This document shows, one piece after another, positions 8,176 through 20,560 of a stretch of 64,000 nucleotides of DNA (within the stretch, counting starts at the first letter, position 1; each line of letters starts with the position of its first letter). Source of the DNA: Bordetella pseudohinzii (GTDB lineage: Bacteria; Pseudomonadota; Gammaproteobacteria; Burkholderiales; Burkholderiaceae_B); NCBI RefSeq assembly GCF_000657795.2, contig NZ_JHEP02000005.1, forward strand, positions 124,001-188,000, given 5' to 3'. Both the position numbers and the translations under genes were made by a program. A model generated the notes under the pieces. It saw only the letters and a program-made list of their open reading frames with translations. It did not search any database and was not told where the DNA came from.

Positions 8176-8499
8176 ATGACTCAACGATATCTGCGCATGG
8201 AGCTGTCCATCGCGCGCGCGGCGCTGCCCGGCTGGCAGGCGCATCCGACGCGGCAGGCGCTGCAAAAGCGCTACCGTTTCGATCATTTCAATGCGGCGTT
8301 CGGCTTCATGAGCCGGGTGGCGATGTTCGCCGAGAAAATCGACCACCACCCTGAATGGAGCAACGTCTACAACCGGGTGGATGTCGTCCTGACCACCCAT
8401 GACGCCGGCGGCGTGACCGAACTCGACGTGCGCATGGCGCAGTTCATGGACGAGGCGGCGGCGCAGGCCGGGGCGGCCAGCCTGGCCATCCCGGCTTGA
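8176..8499 (+). CDS. phhB: Pterin-4a-carbinolamine dehydratase
   Basis: A 107-residue protein of the PCD/DCoH family, which dehydrates 4a-hydroxytetrahydrobiopterin during recycling of the phenylalanine hydroxylase cofactor. The signature is [21 protein letters not shown]-like: the segment [10 protein letters not shown] near residue 55 holds the catalytic histidines, followed by [16 protein letters not shown]. The start at 8176 has an AGGAGGGCAG site just upstream. No phenylalanine hydroxylase gene (phhA) is adjacent, so the partner must be elsewhere or the protein serves another pterin enzyme. Confidence 0.9.
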   Translation: MTQRYLRMELSIARAALPGWQAHPTRQALQKRYRFDHFNAAFGFMSRVAMFAEKIDHHPEWSNVYNRVDVVLTTHDAGGVTELDVRMAQFMDEAAAQAGAASLAIPA

Positions 8500-8505
8500 G
8501 CGTCT

Positions 8506-9225
8506 TTAGTTGGCGCGCCCGCTTTCGCGCACGTAATAGATGCGCATGGCGTGCTGGCGCTGCTGGCCATCCAGTACGCGGATGGTGACCGAGCGCGGAA
8601 CGAAGCCGTCGGGGGTGGCGAGCTTGCCCACGGCATGATCATAGCGGGCCAGCGAAAGCGGAATCGCATCGGGAGTGATGCGGTCGCGGCGCCCGTTGGG
8701 ATAATTGCCCTCGATGAGCAGCTCGATGCTGCCCTGGAAGGGCGTGCCGGTGTCGTTGTCGCGCATGATCAGGATCTGGTAGTCCAGCGCGCCGGTCTCG
8801 CGCTTGAAACGCGCCGAGCGCACGCCGATGTCGCCGCCGCGCGGATCGGGCGGCACGGCATCCTGGAACAGCGCCAGCTCCTGGTTGAAGGCTTGAATGC
8901 GGCTGCGGGCCTGGGCCAGGTCGGCGGTCAGCTGTTCATGCGTGGACTTGTTGTTGTCACGCTGGGTGATGGCCTCGTCGAGCTGGCTTTGCAGGCGCTG
9001 GCGCTCCACGTTGGCGGCGCTCAGTTCGGTGTGCAGCTGTTCGGACTGCTCGACGGTCAGGCGCTGCGGCCCGTAGTTGGCCTGCAGGAAGAGCACCCCG
9101 CCCGCGCCCAGGCCGATGCCGATGAGCAGTAATACCAGCCAGCGCGGCAGGCGGCGCGAGCGTTTTCCGGGTTGGTAGAGCGAAGGCCTGAATACCGGTT
9201 TTTGCGACCGTCCGAACATCCCCAT
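8506..9225 (-). CDS. Single-pass membrane protein with coiled coil (DUF6776-like)
   Basis: A 239-residue protein without an assigned function; it resembles the betaproteobacterial family I know as DUF6776. Layout: a basic cytoplasmic N-terminus (residues 1-27), one membrane span around residues 28-47 (WLVLLLIGIGLGAGGVLFL), a coiled coil rich in Gln/Glu/Leu at ~58-120, and a beta-rich C-terminal domain (~130-239) likely in the periplasm. I chose the ATG at 9225, giving MGMFGRSQ; the open frame continues upstream without similarity. It is convergent with phhB with only 6 bases between stops. Confidence 0.78.
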   Translation of the reverse strand: MGMFGRSQKPVFRPSLYQPGKRSRRLPRWLVLLLIGIGLGAGGVLFLQANYGPQRLTVEQSEQLHTELSAANVERQRLQSQLDEAITQRDNNKSTHEQLTADLAQARSRIQAFNQELALFQDAVPPDPRGGDIGVRSARFKRETGALDYQILIMRDNDTGTPFQGSIELLIEGNYPNGRRDRITPDAIPLSLARYDHAVGKLATPDGFVPRSVTIRVLDGQQRQHAMRIYYVRESGRAN

Positions 9226-9367
9226 GCGAGCAAAATTCCTATAGCGGGTGTAATGCGTGGCGCCAGGCGCCCGCCAGTCAAAACGAGAAAGGATACCGCG
9301 AGTGCGCGCCTGGATGCGGCCCGGACAACTCTGGTTTCCTCCGTTGATACCATGAAATAAGGGGCGG

Positions 9368-11091
<1,724 letters not shown>

Positions 11092-11192
11092 GGCGGCCAG
11101 TCTCGCGGAAGTGCTCTTTGGGGAACGGGCGGCACCCGGGCCGGGGCGCCCAACCTCGGGCGATCCCGGAAACCGGGGCGGCGAGGCTTCTC

Positions 11193-11198
11193 TATAAT
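11193..11198 (+). promoter_or_regulatory. Candidate -10 box for lptD
   Basis: TATAAT is a perfect sigma-70 -10 hexamer in the GC-rich gap between divergent amgK and lptD, about 65 bases before the lptD start. A matching -35 is not obvious. Confidence 0.4.
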
Positions 11199-11263
11199 AC
11201 CGGGTCGATCCAGCGTCCGTCCGAGGCTGGCAGGCCCTCACAGACACAGGTTGGTTTTTACTC

Positions 11264-13663
11264 GTGCATATGATCAGGTGGTTGATCCTCTCCGCTCTCA
11301 GCGTCGCCGGGGCCGCTCAGGCTCAGGGCAGCCAGGATGTCGCCCCTGCCCAGAAGGGCGGCAAGCCCGCGAGCAGCACCGCCGCCTCCGCCCTGGAAAT
11401 GCCCGGCCTGCGTACTTCGCCGGGCCTGCGGGTGCGCCACTTCCCCGATGAGCAGATCCCGGCCTATATGGAGGCCGACGATATTTCCGGCGATCCCTCC
11501 TCGGAAATCCTGCTCAAGGGCAATGCCCAGGTGCGGCGTGTCGATGGAGTGGTCAAGGGCGACAGCATCCATTACAGCAATGAGACGGGAGACGTGGACG
11601 TCAAGGGCAATGCGCGCATCATGCGCGATGCCACGCTGGTGACCGGCCCCTCGGCCCGGCTCAACATGAACACCTACAGCGGCGAGATCGACAAGCCCAA
11701 TTTCTGGATCGGCGCCAGCGGCGGGACGGCGCGTGCCGACCATGCCGACATCTTCAGCCGCTCGCAGATGCGCCTGACGCAAGTCACCTATAGCGGCTGC
11801 CCTTGCGAGAAGCCCTCCTGGTACATCAAGGCGAATTCGGTCGACCTGGATTTCGACGAGAACGAGGGCGTGGCCCGCAGCGGGGTGCTGTACTTCAAGG
11901 ACGTGCCCATCCTGGCCTCGCCCTACCTGACCTTCCCGATCCGCAAGGAACGCAAGTCGGGTTTCCTGCTGCCGACCTACGGTTCGTCGAGCAAGACCGG
12001 CCTGGATATCTCGGTGCCGTATTACTTCAACCTGGCGCCCAACTATGACGCCACCCTGATCACGCGCTATATGGGCAAGCGCGGCCTGCAGCTCGGCGGG
12101 GAGTTCCGCTACCTGGGCGAGACCCATGTGGGCTCGGTGTCGGGCACCTACCTGCCCAGCGACCGCGATGCCGGCTTCGACCGCTATATGTACCGCCTGA
12201 CGCACAGGCAGTACTTCGGCGGGGGGTTCTATGCCGATTGGGATATCAATGGCGTGTCCGACGATAACTATTATCGCGACATGACGACACTGGGCCTGAA
12301 CACGGCCTCGACCACCTATCTGCCGCGCCAGGGCCGGGTGGGCTGGTCGTCCAACTATTGGCAGACCTATGTGCAGGTCTACAAATACCGCACGCTGCAG
12401 GATCCCGATGCGCCCATCGTGCCGCCTTACGACAAAGAGCCGGAAATTTTCCTGCAGGGCGCCCGCTACGACTGGAACGGCTTCGATGTGCGCATGGATT
12501 CGACGGCCGTGCGCTTTCGCCGGCCGCTCTTTCAGGGCAACCGTGTCGGCCCGGAAGGCGACCGCCTGCAGGCCTATCCCACGATCGCCTTCCCCATCGT
12601 GCGCGCCGGCTGGTACATCACGCCCAAGGCCGGCCTGAACTACACTCAGTACAGCACCTCTTGGTATAACACCGACTGGAACCAGCTCGGCAGCACCGCG
12701 CCCTATCGCGGCACCGACTCGCGCACCGTGCCCATCTTCTCGCTGGACGCCGGCATGACCTTCGAGCGGCCCACGACGTTGTTCGGCAAGGAGTCCACGC
12801 AGACCCTGGAGCCGCGCCTGTACTATCTGCGAGTGCCCTACCGCAAACAGGATACGCTGCCGGTCTATGACACCAGCCTGGCCGACTTCAGTTTCGAACA
12901 GGCCTTCCAGGAAAATATCTACACCGGCGGCTGGGACCGCATCGCCAATGCCAACCAGCTGACCGCCGCGCTCACCACGCGCTGGCTGGACGCCAATACC
13001 GGCTTCCAGCGCGCGGCCCTGTCCGTGGCCCAGCGCCTGTACTTCGAAGACCAGCGCGTCACCCTGCCGGGCGAGACGCCGCGCGAGAACGTGCGTTCGG
13101 ACTTCCTGGTGGGCGCCAGCGCCGCCCTGACCGACACCCTGAGCACCGACATCGCCGCCCAGTACAACCCTTACGACAACAACTGGTCGCGGGGCCTGGT
13201 GAGCGCGCGCTGGTCGCCGCAGCGCCAGACCACGGTGGCGGTGGCCTACCGCTATCAGCGCGATCCGGTCAACAATATTGCCTATGCGCCGCGCGGCCAG
13301 AACCAGGTCACGCTGGCGCTGCAATGGCCGTTCAGCAATCGCTGGTACGGCGTGGGCCGCATCGACTACGCTTTCCACTCCGATCCCGGCTACACGGGCG
13401 GCGACTCGAACGCTCCGCGCGTGACCCAGGCCATCGCCGGCCTGGAGTACAAGGGCGATTGCTGCTGGACTGGCCGGGTTGTCTTCCAGCGTTATGCCGT
13501 GGCGGCCAACGACACCAATACGGCGGTTTTCTTCCAGCTCGAACTGACCGGGCTGGGCGCTTTGGGTACCGATCCCCTCAAGCTGCTCGACAAGAGCATT
13601 CCGGGCTATCAGCCGGTTTCGCAGCCTGCCTCGGCAGGCACGACATTTGAAAGGTATGAATGA
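11264..13663 (+). CDS. lptD: LPS-assembly outer membrane protein LptD
   Basis: A 799-residue outer-membrane protein that, with the lipoprotein LptE, inserts lipopolysaccharide into the outer leaflet. Signal peptide at residues ~1-21 (WLILSALSVAGAAQA). The N-terminal OstA/LptA-like beta-jellyroll spans ~60-200 and the rest is a large barrel. Cysteines at 179 and 181 and an adjacent pair at 733-734 correspond in position to the E. coli pairs whose disulfides are needed for function. The frame starts at GTG 11264 (MHMIRW); ATG 11270 two codons later is an equally good start. Its stop overlaps surA by four bases (ATGA). Confidence 0.95.
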   Translation: MHMIRWLILSALSVAGAAQAQGSQDVAPAQKGGKPASSTAASALEMPGLRTSPGLRVRHFPDEQIPAYMEADDISGDPSSEILLKGNAQVRRVDGVVKGDSIHYSNETGDVDVKGNARIMRDATLVTGPSARLNMNTYSGEIDKPNFWIGASGGTARADHADIFSRSQMRLTQVTYSGCPCEKPSWYIKANSVDLDFDENEGVARSGVLYFKDVPILASPYLTFPIRKERKSGFLLPTYGSSSKTGLDISVPYYFNLAPNYDATLITRYMGKRGLQLGGEFRYLGETHVGSVSGTYLPSDRDAGFDRYMYRLTHRQYFGGGFYADWDINGVSDDNYYRDMTTLGLNTASTTYLPRQGRVGWSSNYWQTYVQVYKYRTLQDPDAPIVPPYDKEPEIFLQGARYDWNGFDVRMDSTAVRFRRPLFQGNRVGPEGDRLQAYPTIAFPIVRAGWYITPKAGLNYTQYSTSWYNTDWNQLGSTAPYRGTDSRTVPIFSLDAGMTFERPTTLFGKESTQTLEPRLYYLRVPYRKQDTLPVYDTSLADFSFEQAFQENIYTGGWDRIANANQLTAALTTRWLDANTGFQRAALSVAQRLYFEDQRVTLPGETPRENVRSDFLVGASAALTDTLSTDIAAQYNPYDNNWSRGLVSARWSPQRQTTVAVAYRYQRDPVNNIAYAPRGQNQVTLALQWPFSNRWYGVGRIDYAFHSDPGYTGGDSNAPRVTQAIAGLEYKGDCCWTGRVVFQRYAVAANDTNTAVFFQLELTGLGALGTDPLKLLDKSIPGYQPVSQPASAGTTFERYE

Positions 13664-15210
13664 TGCGTAGGTTGCACTCGTCGCGCCGTTTCCGCGGCAG
13701 CCTTCTGGCGTTGGCCCTGGGCCTGGCCCTGCCCCTGGCCCATGCCGCCGACAAGCCGGCCGCCGGCAAGCCGGCCGCGGCCAAGGCGCCGGCCTCCTCG
13801 GAGCAGTTTGTCGATGGCATCGCCGCCGTCGTCAACAAGGATGTCATCACCATGCGCGAGGTGCGTGAAGGCACGGCGCGCGCCAAGGTGGACCTGCAGC
13901 GCCGCGGCATCCAGCTGCCGGACGATAAAACGCTGCAGAAGCAGGTGCTGCAACGGCTGATCTTCGAGCGCCTGGAGCGCCAGGAGGCCGACCGCCTCGG
14001 CATCCGCATCGACGACAACCAGGTCAACCAGGCCATCAATATGGTGGCCTCGCGCAACAAGATCACCCCCCAGCAACTGCGCGCCGAAGTCGAGAAGAGC
14101 GGCGTGAGCTGGGAGGAATACCGTCGGTCGCTGCGCGATGAAATCCGCACCGACAGGCTGCGTCAGCGCACCGTCGACAATCACATCATCATCACCGACG
14201 CCGAGGTCGACGCCTACCTGAAGGACCAGGCGCGCAATCCGGCGCTGCAAGGCGCGCCCGCCATGCAGGGACGCGCGCCCGAACCCGAGCCCCAGCAGCC
14301 GCCCGCGCCGCAGGCCACGGGCCCGGTCCAGGTCGCCCTGGCCCAGATCCTGGTGCGCGTGCCCGAGGGCGCCTCGCCCGAGGCGGTCGCCAGCCTGCGC
14401 AAAAAGGCCGAGGACGTCCTGGCGCGCCTGAAGCGCGGCGACGATTTCGCCAGCGTGGCGGCCGCCGCCTCCGACGGCCCCGAGGCGCTGCAGGGCGGCG
14501 TCATGGGCGCCCGGCCGCTGGATGGCTGGCCCGATCTTTTCGTCAAGGCCATCAGCGGCGTGGCGGCCGGACAGGTCAGCGCCATCGTGCAGTCGGGCAA
14601 TGGTTTCCACATCCTGAAGGTCCTGCAGCGCAGCGATGGGCGCGCGCCGGCGCGCGCCCAGCAGCGTCCGGCGCCCGCGCCGGCTCCCGCCCAGGCGCCG
14701 CAGGCGGGCGGCCCGCGCGCGCAGCAAGGCCCGGTCCAGGTCACGCAGACCCATGCGCGCCACATCCTTATCAAGACCTCCACCGTCATGAGCGACGAGC
14801 AGGCCCGCCAGCGCCTTGAGCAAGTGCGCCAGCGCCTGCTCTCGGGCGGCGCCAAGTTCGAGGACATGGCGCGCCAATATTCGCAGGATGCCACCGCGCC
14901 GCAGGGCGGCGACCTCGGCTGGGTCAATCCGGGCGAGATGGTGCCGTCCTTCGAGGCCGCCATGAACGCGCTTAAGCCCGGCGAAGTCAGCCCGCCCGTC
15001 GAATCGCCCTTCGGCTGGCACCTGGTCCAGGTGCTGGAGCGCCGCGAGAAGGACGTCACCGACGAGGTCCAGCGCATGCAGGCCCGCCAGGCGCTGTTCG
15101 AGCGCCGCGCCGGCCCTGCGTTCGAGGATTGGATGGAGCAGCTGCGCGGGCAAGCCTTCATCGACAATCGCCTGGAAAAGCAAGACCGCATCGAGCAGAA
15201 CAACCGCTGA
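13660..15210 (+). CDS. surA: Periplasmic chaperone/peptidyl-prolyl isomerase SurA
   Basis: A 516-residue periplasmic chaperone for outer-membrane proteins. Signal peptide ends at LAHA near residue 29. A SurA N-domain follows ([21 protein letters not shown] onward to ~190), then two parvulin (PpiC) domains at ~225-330 and ~365-470, the second with the clear [10 protein letters not shown] and [17 protein letters not shown] motifs. The two parvulin domains are linked by an Ala/Pro-rich stretch. It overlaps lptD, one of its main clients, by four bases. Confidence 0.94.
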   Translation: MMRRLHSSRRFRGSLLALALGLALPLAHAADKPAAGKPAAAKAPASSEQFVDGIAAVVNKDVITMREVREGTARAKVDLQRRGIQLPDDKTLQKQVLQRLIFERLERQEADRLGIRIDDNQVNQAINMVASRNKITPQQLRAEVEKSGVSWEEYRRSLRDEIRTDRLRQRTVDNHIIITDAEVDAYLKDQARNPALQGAPAMQGRAPEPEPQQPPAPQATGPVQVALAQILVRVPEGASPEAVASLRKKAEDVLARLKRGDDFASVAAAASDGPEALQGGVMGARPLDGWPDLFVKAISGVAAGQVSAIVQSGNGFHILKVLQRSDGRAPARAQQRPAPAPAPAQAPQAGGPRAQQGPVQVTQTHARHILIKTSTVMSDEQARQRLEQVRQRLLSGGAKFEDMARQYSQDATAPQGGDLGWVNPGEMVPSFEAAMNALKPGEVSPPVESPFGWHLVQVLERREKDVTDEVQRMQARQALFERRAGPAFEDWMEQLRGQAFIDNRLEKQDRIEQNNR

Positions 15211-15224
15211 ACACGGAAGCATTC

Positions 15225-16013
15225 ATGTCGCAACACCAGGCGCGCAAGCGCTTTGGCCAACACTTTCTCACCGACGAGAGCGTGGTCGAGTCCATCGTGC
15301 GGGCCATCGCGCCGGCGCGCGGCGACGCCATGGTCGAGATCGGCCCCGGCCTGTCGGCCCTGACGGCTCCGTTGCTGGAGCGGCTGGACAAGCTGTCCGT
15401 GGTCGAGATCGACCGCGACCTGGCGGCCCGCCTGCGCAAGAAGTATCCGCCCGAGCGCCTGTCGGTGGTCGAGGCCGACGCGCTGACGGTCGACTTCGGC
15501 CAGTTCGGCGCGGGCATGCGGGTGGTGGGAAACCTGCCCTACAACATCTCCAGTCCGCTGCTGTTTCACCTGATGGGGGCGGCCGACCTGGTGCGCGACC
15601 AGCATTTCATGCTGCAGCGCGAGGTCATCGACCGCATGGTGGCCGAGCCCGGCTCGGCCGACTATGGCCGCCTGTCGGTCATGCTGCAGTCGCGCTACCG
15701 CATGGAAAAGCTTTTTGACGTGCCGCCCGAGGCCTTTGATCCGCCGCCGCGCGTGGTCTCGGCCGTGGTGCGCATGGTCCCCTTGGGCGAGAGCCGCCCG
15801 CGTCCCGTCAGCGCCGCGGCCTTCGAGGCCGTCGTGGCGCGGGCTTTCTCGCAGCGGCGAAAGATGCTGCGCCGTGGCCTGGGCGACTGGGCCGCCCAGG
15901 TGCCCTGGGAAGAGGTGGGCGTGCCCCCCACCGCCCGCGCCGAGGAAATCGGCGTGGCGCAGTTCATCCGCCTGACCGATGCCTTGGTGGCCGCGGGAGC
16001 CGTCAAGGCCTAG
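15225..16013 (+). CDS. rsmA: 16S rRNA dimethyladenosine transferase (KsgA)
   Basis: A 262-residue SAM-dependent enzyme that dimethylates two adjacent adenines near the 3' end of 16S rRNA. Opening [18 protein letters not shown] motif [15 protein letters not shown], and the catalytic [12 protein letters not shown] motif are all present, with the C-terminal [11 protein letters not shown] helix. The ATG at 15225 follows the surA stop by 14 bases. In E. coli pdxA lies between surA and rsmA; here it does not. The stop overlaps the convergent thioesterase gene by four bases. Confidence 0.95.
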   Translation: MSQHQARKRFGQHFLTDESVVESIVRAIAPARGDAMVEIGPGLSALTAPLLERLDKLSVVEIDRDLAARLRKKYPPERLSVVEADALTVDFGQFGAGMRVVGNLPYNISSPLLFHLMGAADLVRDQHFMLQREVIDRMVAEPGSADYGRLSVMLQSRYRMEKLFDVPPEAFDPPPRVVSAVVRMVPLGESRPRPVSAAAFEAVVARAFSQRRKMLRRGLGDWAAQVPWEEVGVPPTARAEEIGVAQFIRLTDALVAAGAVKA

Positions 16014-16501
16014 GGGCCAGGGGCGGCGCTGGGCGGCTTGAGCGGCAGGATGCGCCGGTAGCCGATCGGCAGGGCGTGTTCCGCGTGCGTTTGCGTGATC
16101 CGGGCCAGCTGTTCGGCCAGCTCGGCCGGGAAGGGCGTGGCGCGGCGATGGCGCAGGTCCACGTGCAGCGACAGCTGCTCCATCGTGGCGGCCAGATAGT
16201 TCTGCCGCGTCTGCCAGAGCTCCATCAGGCACAGCAGCCGCTTGTCATCGCAGGCCAGCAGGCGCAACCTGAGCATGAGCGGGTCGCCGGCCAGCACTTC
16301 GCGCATATAGGCGACCTGGATATTCATCGTATAGATGCCGCAGCCGGTGGCTTCGGTATAGTCCAGGCCGACGCCGACCTGCCGCAGCAGCTCAAATCCC
16401 ACGCGGTCGAACACGCCGACATAATGCGCCGCGTTCATATGCCCATAGGCGTCGATCCAATCGGGGTCGACCGCCAGCGTGGTCGAGGGCAGCGTGCTCA
16501 T
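16010..16501 (-). CDS. Hotdog-fold acyl-CoA thioesterase (4-hydroxybenzoyl-CoA thioesterase type)
   Basis: A 163-residue hotdog-fold protein similar to 4-hydroxybenzoyl-CoA / YbgC-type thioesterases. The active-site region [18 protein letters not shown] near residue 15 has the Asp/His and helix start expected for the family, and the rest ([19 protein letters not shown]) fits the fold. I chose the ATG at 16501, preceded by AAAGGAG; the frame opens ten codons earlier without support. The acyl group hydrolysed is unknown. Confidence 0.82.
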   Translation of the reverse strand: MSTLPSTTLAVDPDWIDAYGHMNAAHYVGVFDRVGFELLRQVGVGLDYTEATGCGIYTMNIQVAYMREVLAGDPLMLRLRLLACDDKRLLCLMELWQTRQNYLAATMEQLSLHVDLRHRRATPFPAELAEQLARITQTHAEHALPIGYRRILPLKPPSAAPGP

Positions 16502-16527
16502 CAGGGCTCCTTTGCAAGGGGAAGAGG

Positions 16528-17670
16528 TCAAAGCCGGCGCCGCGCCGCGGCCATCCAGAGCTGCATGATGTCGCGCGCGCGGGCGGCGAGGTAGTCGTCG
16601 GCATGCGCGAGCGCCTGGTCCAGGCTGTGCGGGCCTGGCACGAGGCTGAAGGCCGCGGTGATGCCGGCGGCGTGCAGGGCCTCATAGCCCTCGCCCAGGG
16701 ATCCGGCCAGCGCCACGACGGGCACGCCGGCTTCGCGCGCCAGCCGGGCCACGCCAGCCGGCGTCTTGCCGCGCAGCGTCTGGGCGTCCATGCGGCCTTC
16801 GCCGGTGAAGACCAGCGTGGCGCCCTGCAGGGCTTGCGCCAGGCCGCCCAGTTCCGCCACCAGGGCCACGCCCGGCCGGAAACGGCCGCGCAGGAAGGCA
16901 TGGGCCGCGAAACCCAGGCCGCCGGCCGCGCCGGCGCCGGCCGCGTTGCGATGGTCCTGGCCCAGCACGCGGTGCGCGACATCGGCCAGCCGCGACAGCG
17001 CGGCATCCAGCTGCTCGACCTGCGCCGGGTTGGCGCCCTTTTGCGGCCCGAAGACATGGGCCGCGCCCTGCGGGCCGCATAGCGGATTGTCGACGTCGCA
17101 GGCCACCTCGACCTCCAGCCCGGCCAGCCGTGGATCCAGGCCATCGAGGTCGATGCGCGCCAGGGCCCGCAAGGCGCCGCCGCCTGGCGCGAGCGGCTGG
17201 TCCGCCGCATCCAGGAAGCGCGCGCCCAGCGCGCGCAGCATGCCGCTGCCGCCGTCGGTGGTCGCCGATCCGCCCAGGCCGAGGATGAGCTTGCGCGCGC
17301 CGCTGTCCAGCGCGGCCAGGATGAGTTCGCCCACCCCGTGCGTGTCGGCGGCCAGCGCGTCGCGCTCGGCCGGGGCAATGCCCTCCAGGCCGGCGGCCGA
17401 GGCCATTTCGATGACCGCCGTCGCATGGTCCAGCCAGCCCCAGCGCGCTTGCACGGGGCGTCCCAGGGCGTCGCGCACGCGGGCCAGTCGGGCCTGGCCG
17501 CCGGTGGCGGCCAGGACGGCGTCGACCGTGCCTTCGCCGCCATCGGCCATCGGCACCCGCACCGTGTGCGCGCCGGGGCAGGCCAGCTTGACGCCGCGCT
17601 CGATGGCGCGCGCCGCGGCGGCGGCGTCGAGGCTTTCCTTGAACGAATCCGGGGCGATGACGATCTTCAC
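16528..17670 (-). CDS. Glycerate 2-kinase (GarK/GlxK family)
   Basis: A 380-residue glycerate kinase that makes 2-phosphoglycerate from glycerate. The N-terminus KIVIAPDSFKESLDA is diagnostic, with MADGGEGTVDA, the LGLGGSATTDGGSGML phosphate-binding loop and the FTGEGRMDAQTLRGKTP motif. The start is a GTG at 17670 with AGGAG eight bases upstream; no ATG fits the family N-terminus. It is divergent from pyruvate kinase, a sensible neighbour since its product enters lower glycolysis. Confidence 0.92.
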   Translation of the reverse strand: MKIVIAPDSFKESLDAAAAARAIERGVKLACPGAHTVRVPMADGGEGTVDAVLAATGGQARLARVRDALGRPVQARWGWLDHATAVIEMASAAGLEGIAPAERDALAADTHGVGELILAALDSGARKLILGLGGSATTDGGSGMLRALGARFLDAADQPLAPGGGALRALARIDLDGLDPRLAGLEVEVACDVDNPLCGPQGAAHVFGPQKGANPAQVEQLDAALSRLADVAHRVLGQDHRNAAGAGAAGGLGFAAHAFLRGRFRPGVALVAELGGLAQALQGATLVFTGEGRMDAQTLRGKTPAGVARLAREAGVPVVALAGSLGEGYEALHAAGITAAFSLVPGPHSLDQALAHADDYLAARARDIMQLWMAAARRRL

Positions 17671-17769
17671 GGCGCGGGGCTCCTGTGTCGCGGCAAGCGG
17701 CCATGATACCCGCGCGGGCCCGGGCGGCGTACCATAGGGCTTCCTGTGGATTCTTCCTTGAGAGTATTC

Positions 17770-19212
<1,443 letters not shown>

Positions 19213-19213
19213 T

Positions 19214-20443
19214 TCAGCCGAAGAACCAGTAGCACACGCCGATCGAGGCCAGCACCCCGGCCAGGTCGGCGATGAGCGCGCAGCCCACGGCGTGGCGCGC
19301 CCGCACAATGCCGACCGACCCGAAATACACGGCCAGCACATAGAAGGTGGTTTCGGTGCTGCCCTGCATGACGGCGGCCAGCAGCGCCGGGAAACTGTCC
19401 ACGCCGAAATGCGTCATGGTTTCCAGCATCATGGCGCGCGCCGCGCTGCCGGAGAACGGCTTGACCAGGGCCGTGGGCAGGGCGTCGACGAAGCGCGTGT
19501 CCCAGCCCGCCGCGGCGGCCAGCCAGCGGATGCCGTCGAGCAGGAAGTCCAGCGCGCCCGAGGCGCGCAGCACGCCCACGGCGCACAGCATGGCGACCAG
19601 GTAGGGCAGCAGATCGCGGGCGATGCCGAAACCCTCCTTGGCGCCGGCGATGAAGGTCTCGTAGACCGGCACCTTTTTGCAGGCCCCGACCACCAGGAAG
19701 GCCAGCAGCACGGCGAACAGCGTCAGATTGCCCATCAGCGAGGACAGCGCCGCGATGGCGCTGGCCGACATGCCGGCCAGCAGCGCCATGAAACCGCCCA
19801 GCAGCAGGGCCGCGCCGCCCAGCCAGGCGAGCACGACCGGGTCCCAGAGCCTGAGGCGCTGGCAGACCGCCACGGCCAGCAGGCCCGCCAGGGTGGAGGC
19901 GCTGGTGGCCAGCAGGATGGGCAGGAAGACCAGTGTCGGGTCGGACGCGCCCTGTTGGGCGCGGAACATGAAGAGCGTGACCGGCAGCAGCGTCAATGAA
20001 GAGGCGTTGAGCACCAGGAAGAGAATCTGCGCATTGCTGGCCGTGTCGGGCTGGGGATTGAGCGACTGCAGTTCGCGCATGGCGCGCAGGCCGATGGGCG
20101 TGGCGGCATTGTCCAGGCCCAGGCCATTGGCCGCGAAGTTCAGCGTGATCAGACCGATGGCGGGGTGGTTGCGCGGCACGCCGGGCATCAGACGGGCAAA
20201 CAGCGGCCCCAGCAGGCGCGCCAGGGCGTTCACCAGGCCGGCGGCTTCGGCGATGCGCAGAAAGCCCAGCCACAGCGTCAGCGTGCCGAACAGCAGCACC
20301 ATGACCTCGACAGAGATGCGCGCCATGTCGAAGAGGCTGGCGACAATGGCGCGGAATACCTCGGCATCGCCGAGGCCGATCCAGCGCACCAGGCCGGCGC
20401 CGGCGGCAACCAGAAAGAAAGCCAGCCAGAGTTTGTTCAGCAT
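19214..20443 (-). CDS. SpmA-SpmB fused nucleoside-recognition (Gate) membrane protein
   Basis: A 409-residue inner-membrane protein with around ten hydrophobic segments. Its N-terminal half (to ~200) resembles spore maturation protein A and the C-terminal half SpmB, each with a nucleoside-recognition/Gate domain; NFAANGLGLDNAATPIGLRAM near residue 105 and KPFSGSAARAMMLE near 320 are the two characteristic re-entrant motifs. Such fused proteins occur widely in non-sporulating proteobacteria. Transport substrate is unknown. It is convergent with pyk and divergent from fadE. Confidence 0.85.
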   Translation of the reverse strand: MLNKLWLAFFLVAAGAGLVRWIGLGDAEVFRAIVASLFDMARISVEVMVLLFGTLTLWLGFLRIAEAAGLVNALARLLGPLFARLMPGVPRNHPAIGLITLNFAANGLGLDNAATPIGLRAMRELQSLNPQPDTASNAQILFLVLNASSLTLLPVTLFMFRAQQGASDPTLVFLPILLATSASTLAGLLAVAVCQRLRLWDPVVLAWLGGAALLLGGFMALLAGMSASAIAALSSLMGNLTLFAVLLAFLVVGACKKVPVYETFIAGAKEGFGIARDLLPYLVAMLCAVGVLRASGALDFLLDGIRWLAAAAGWDTRFVDALPTALVKPFSGSAARAMMLETMTHFGVDSFPALLAAVMQGSTETTFYVLAVYFGSVGIVRARHAVGCALIADLAGVLASIGVCYWFFG

Positions 20444-20560
20444 CGCTCACCAGGGGAGGCAGGGGTGGCGCTATTGTCGCAGACAGGTCCCGCCCTGGTT
20501 TGTGCCGGGCGTCCCAAACTGGTAACTTGGTTACACAACGATGCCCCGCAGAGGTCAGCC

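Noticed and set aside
13609-16232. Long minus-strand frames (537 and 672 residues) over surA and rsmA
   Set aside because: Antisense shadows; the plus-strand genes have signal peptide, parvulin and methyltransferase motifs.
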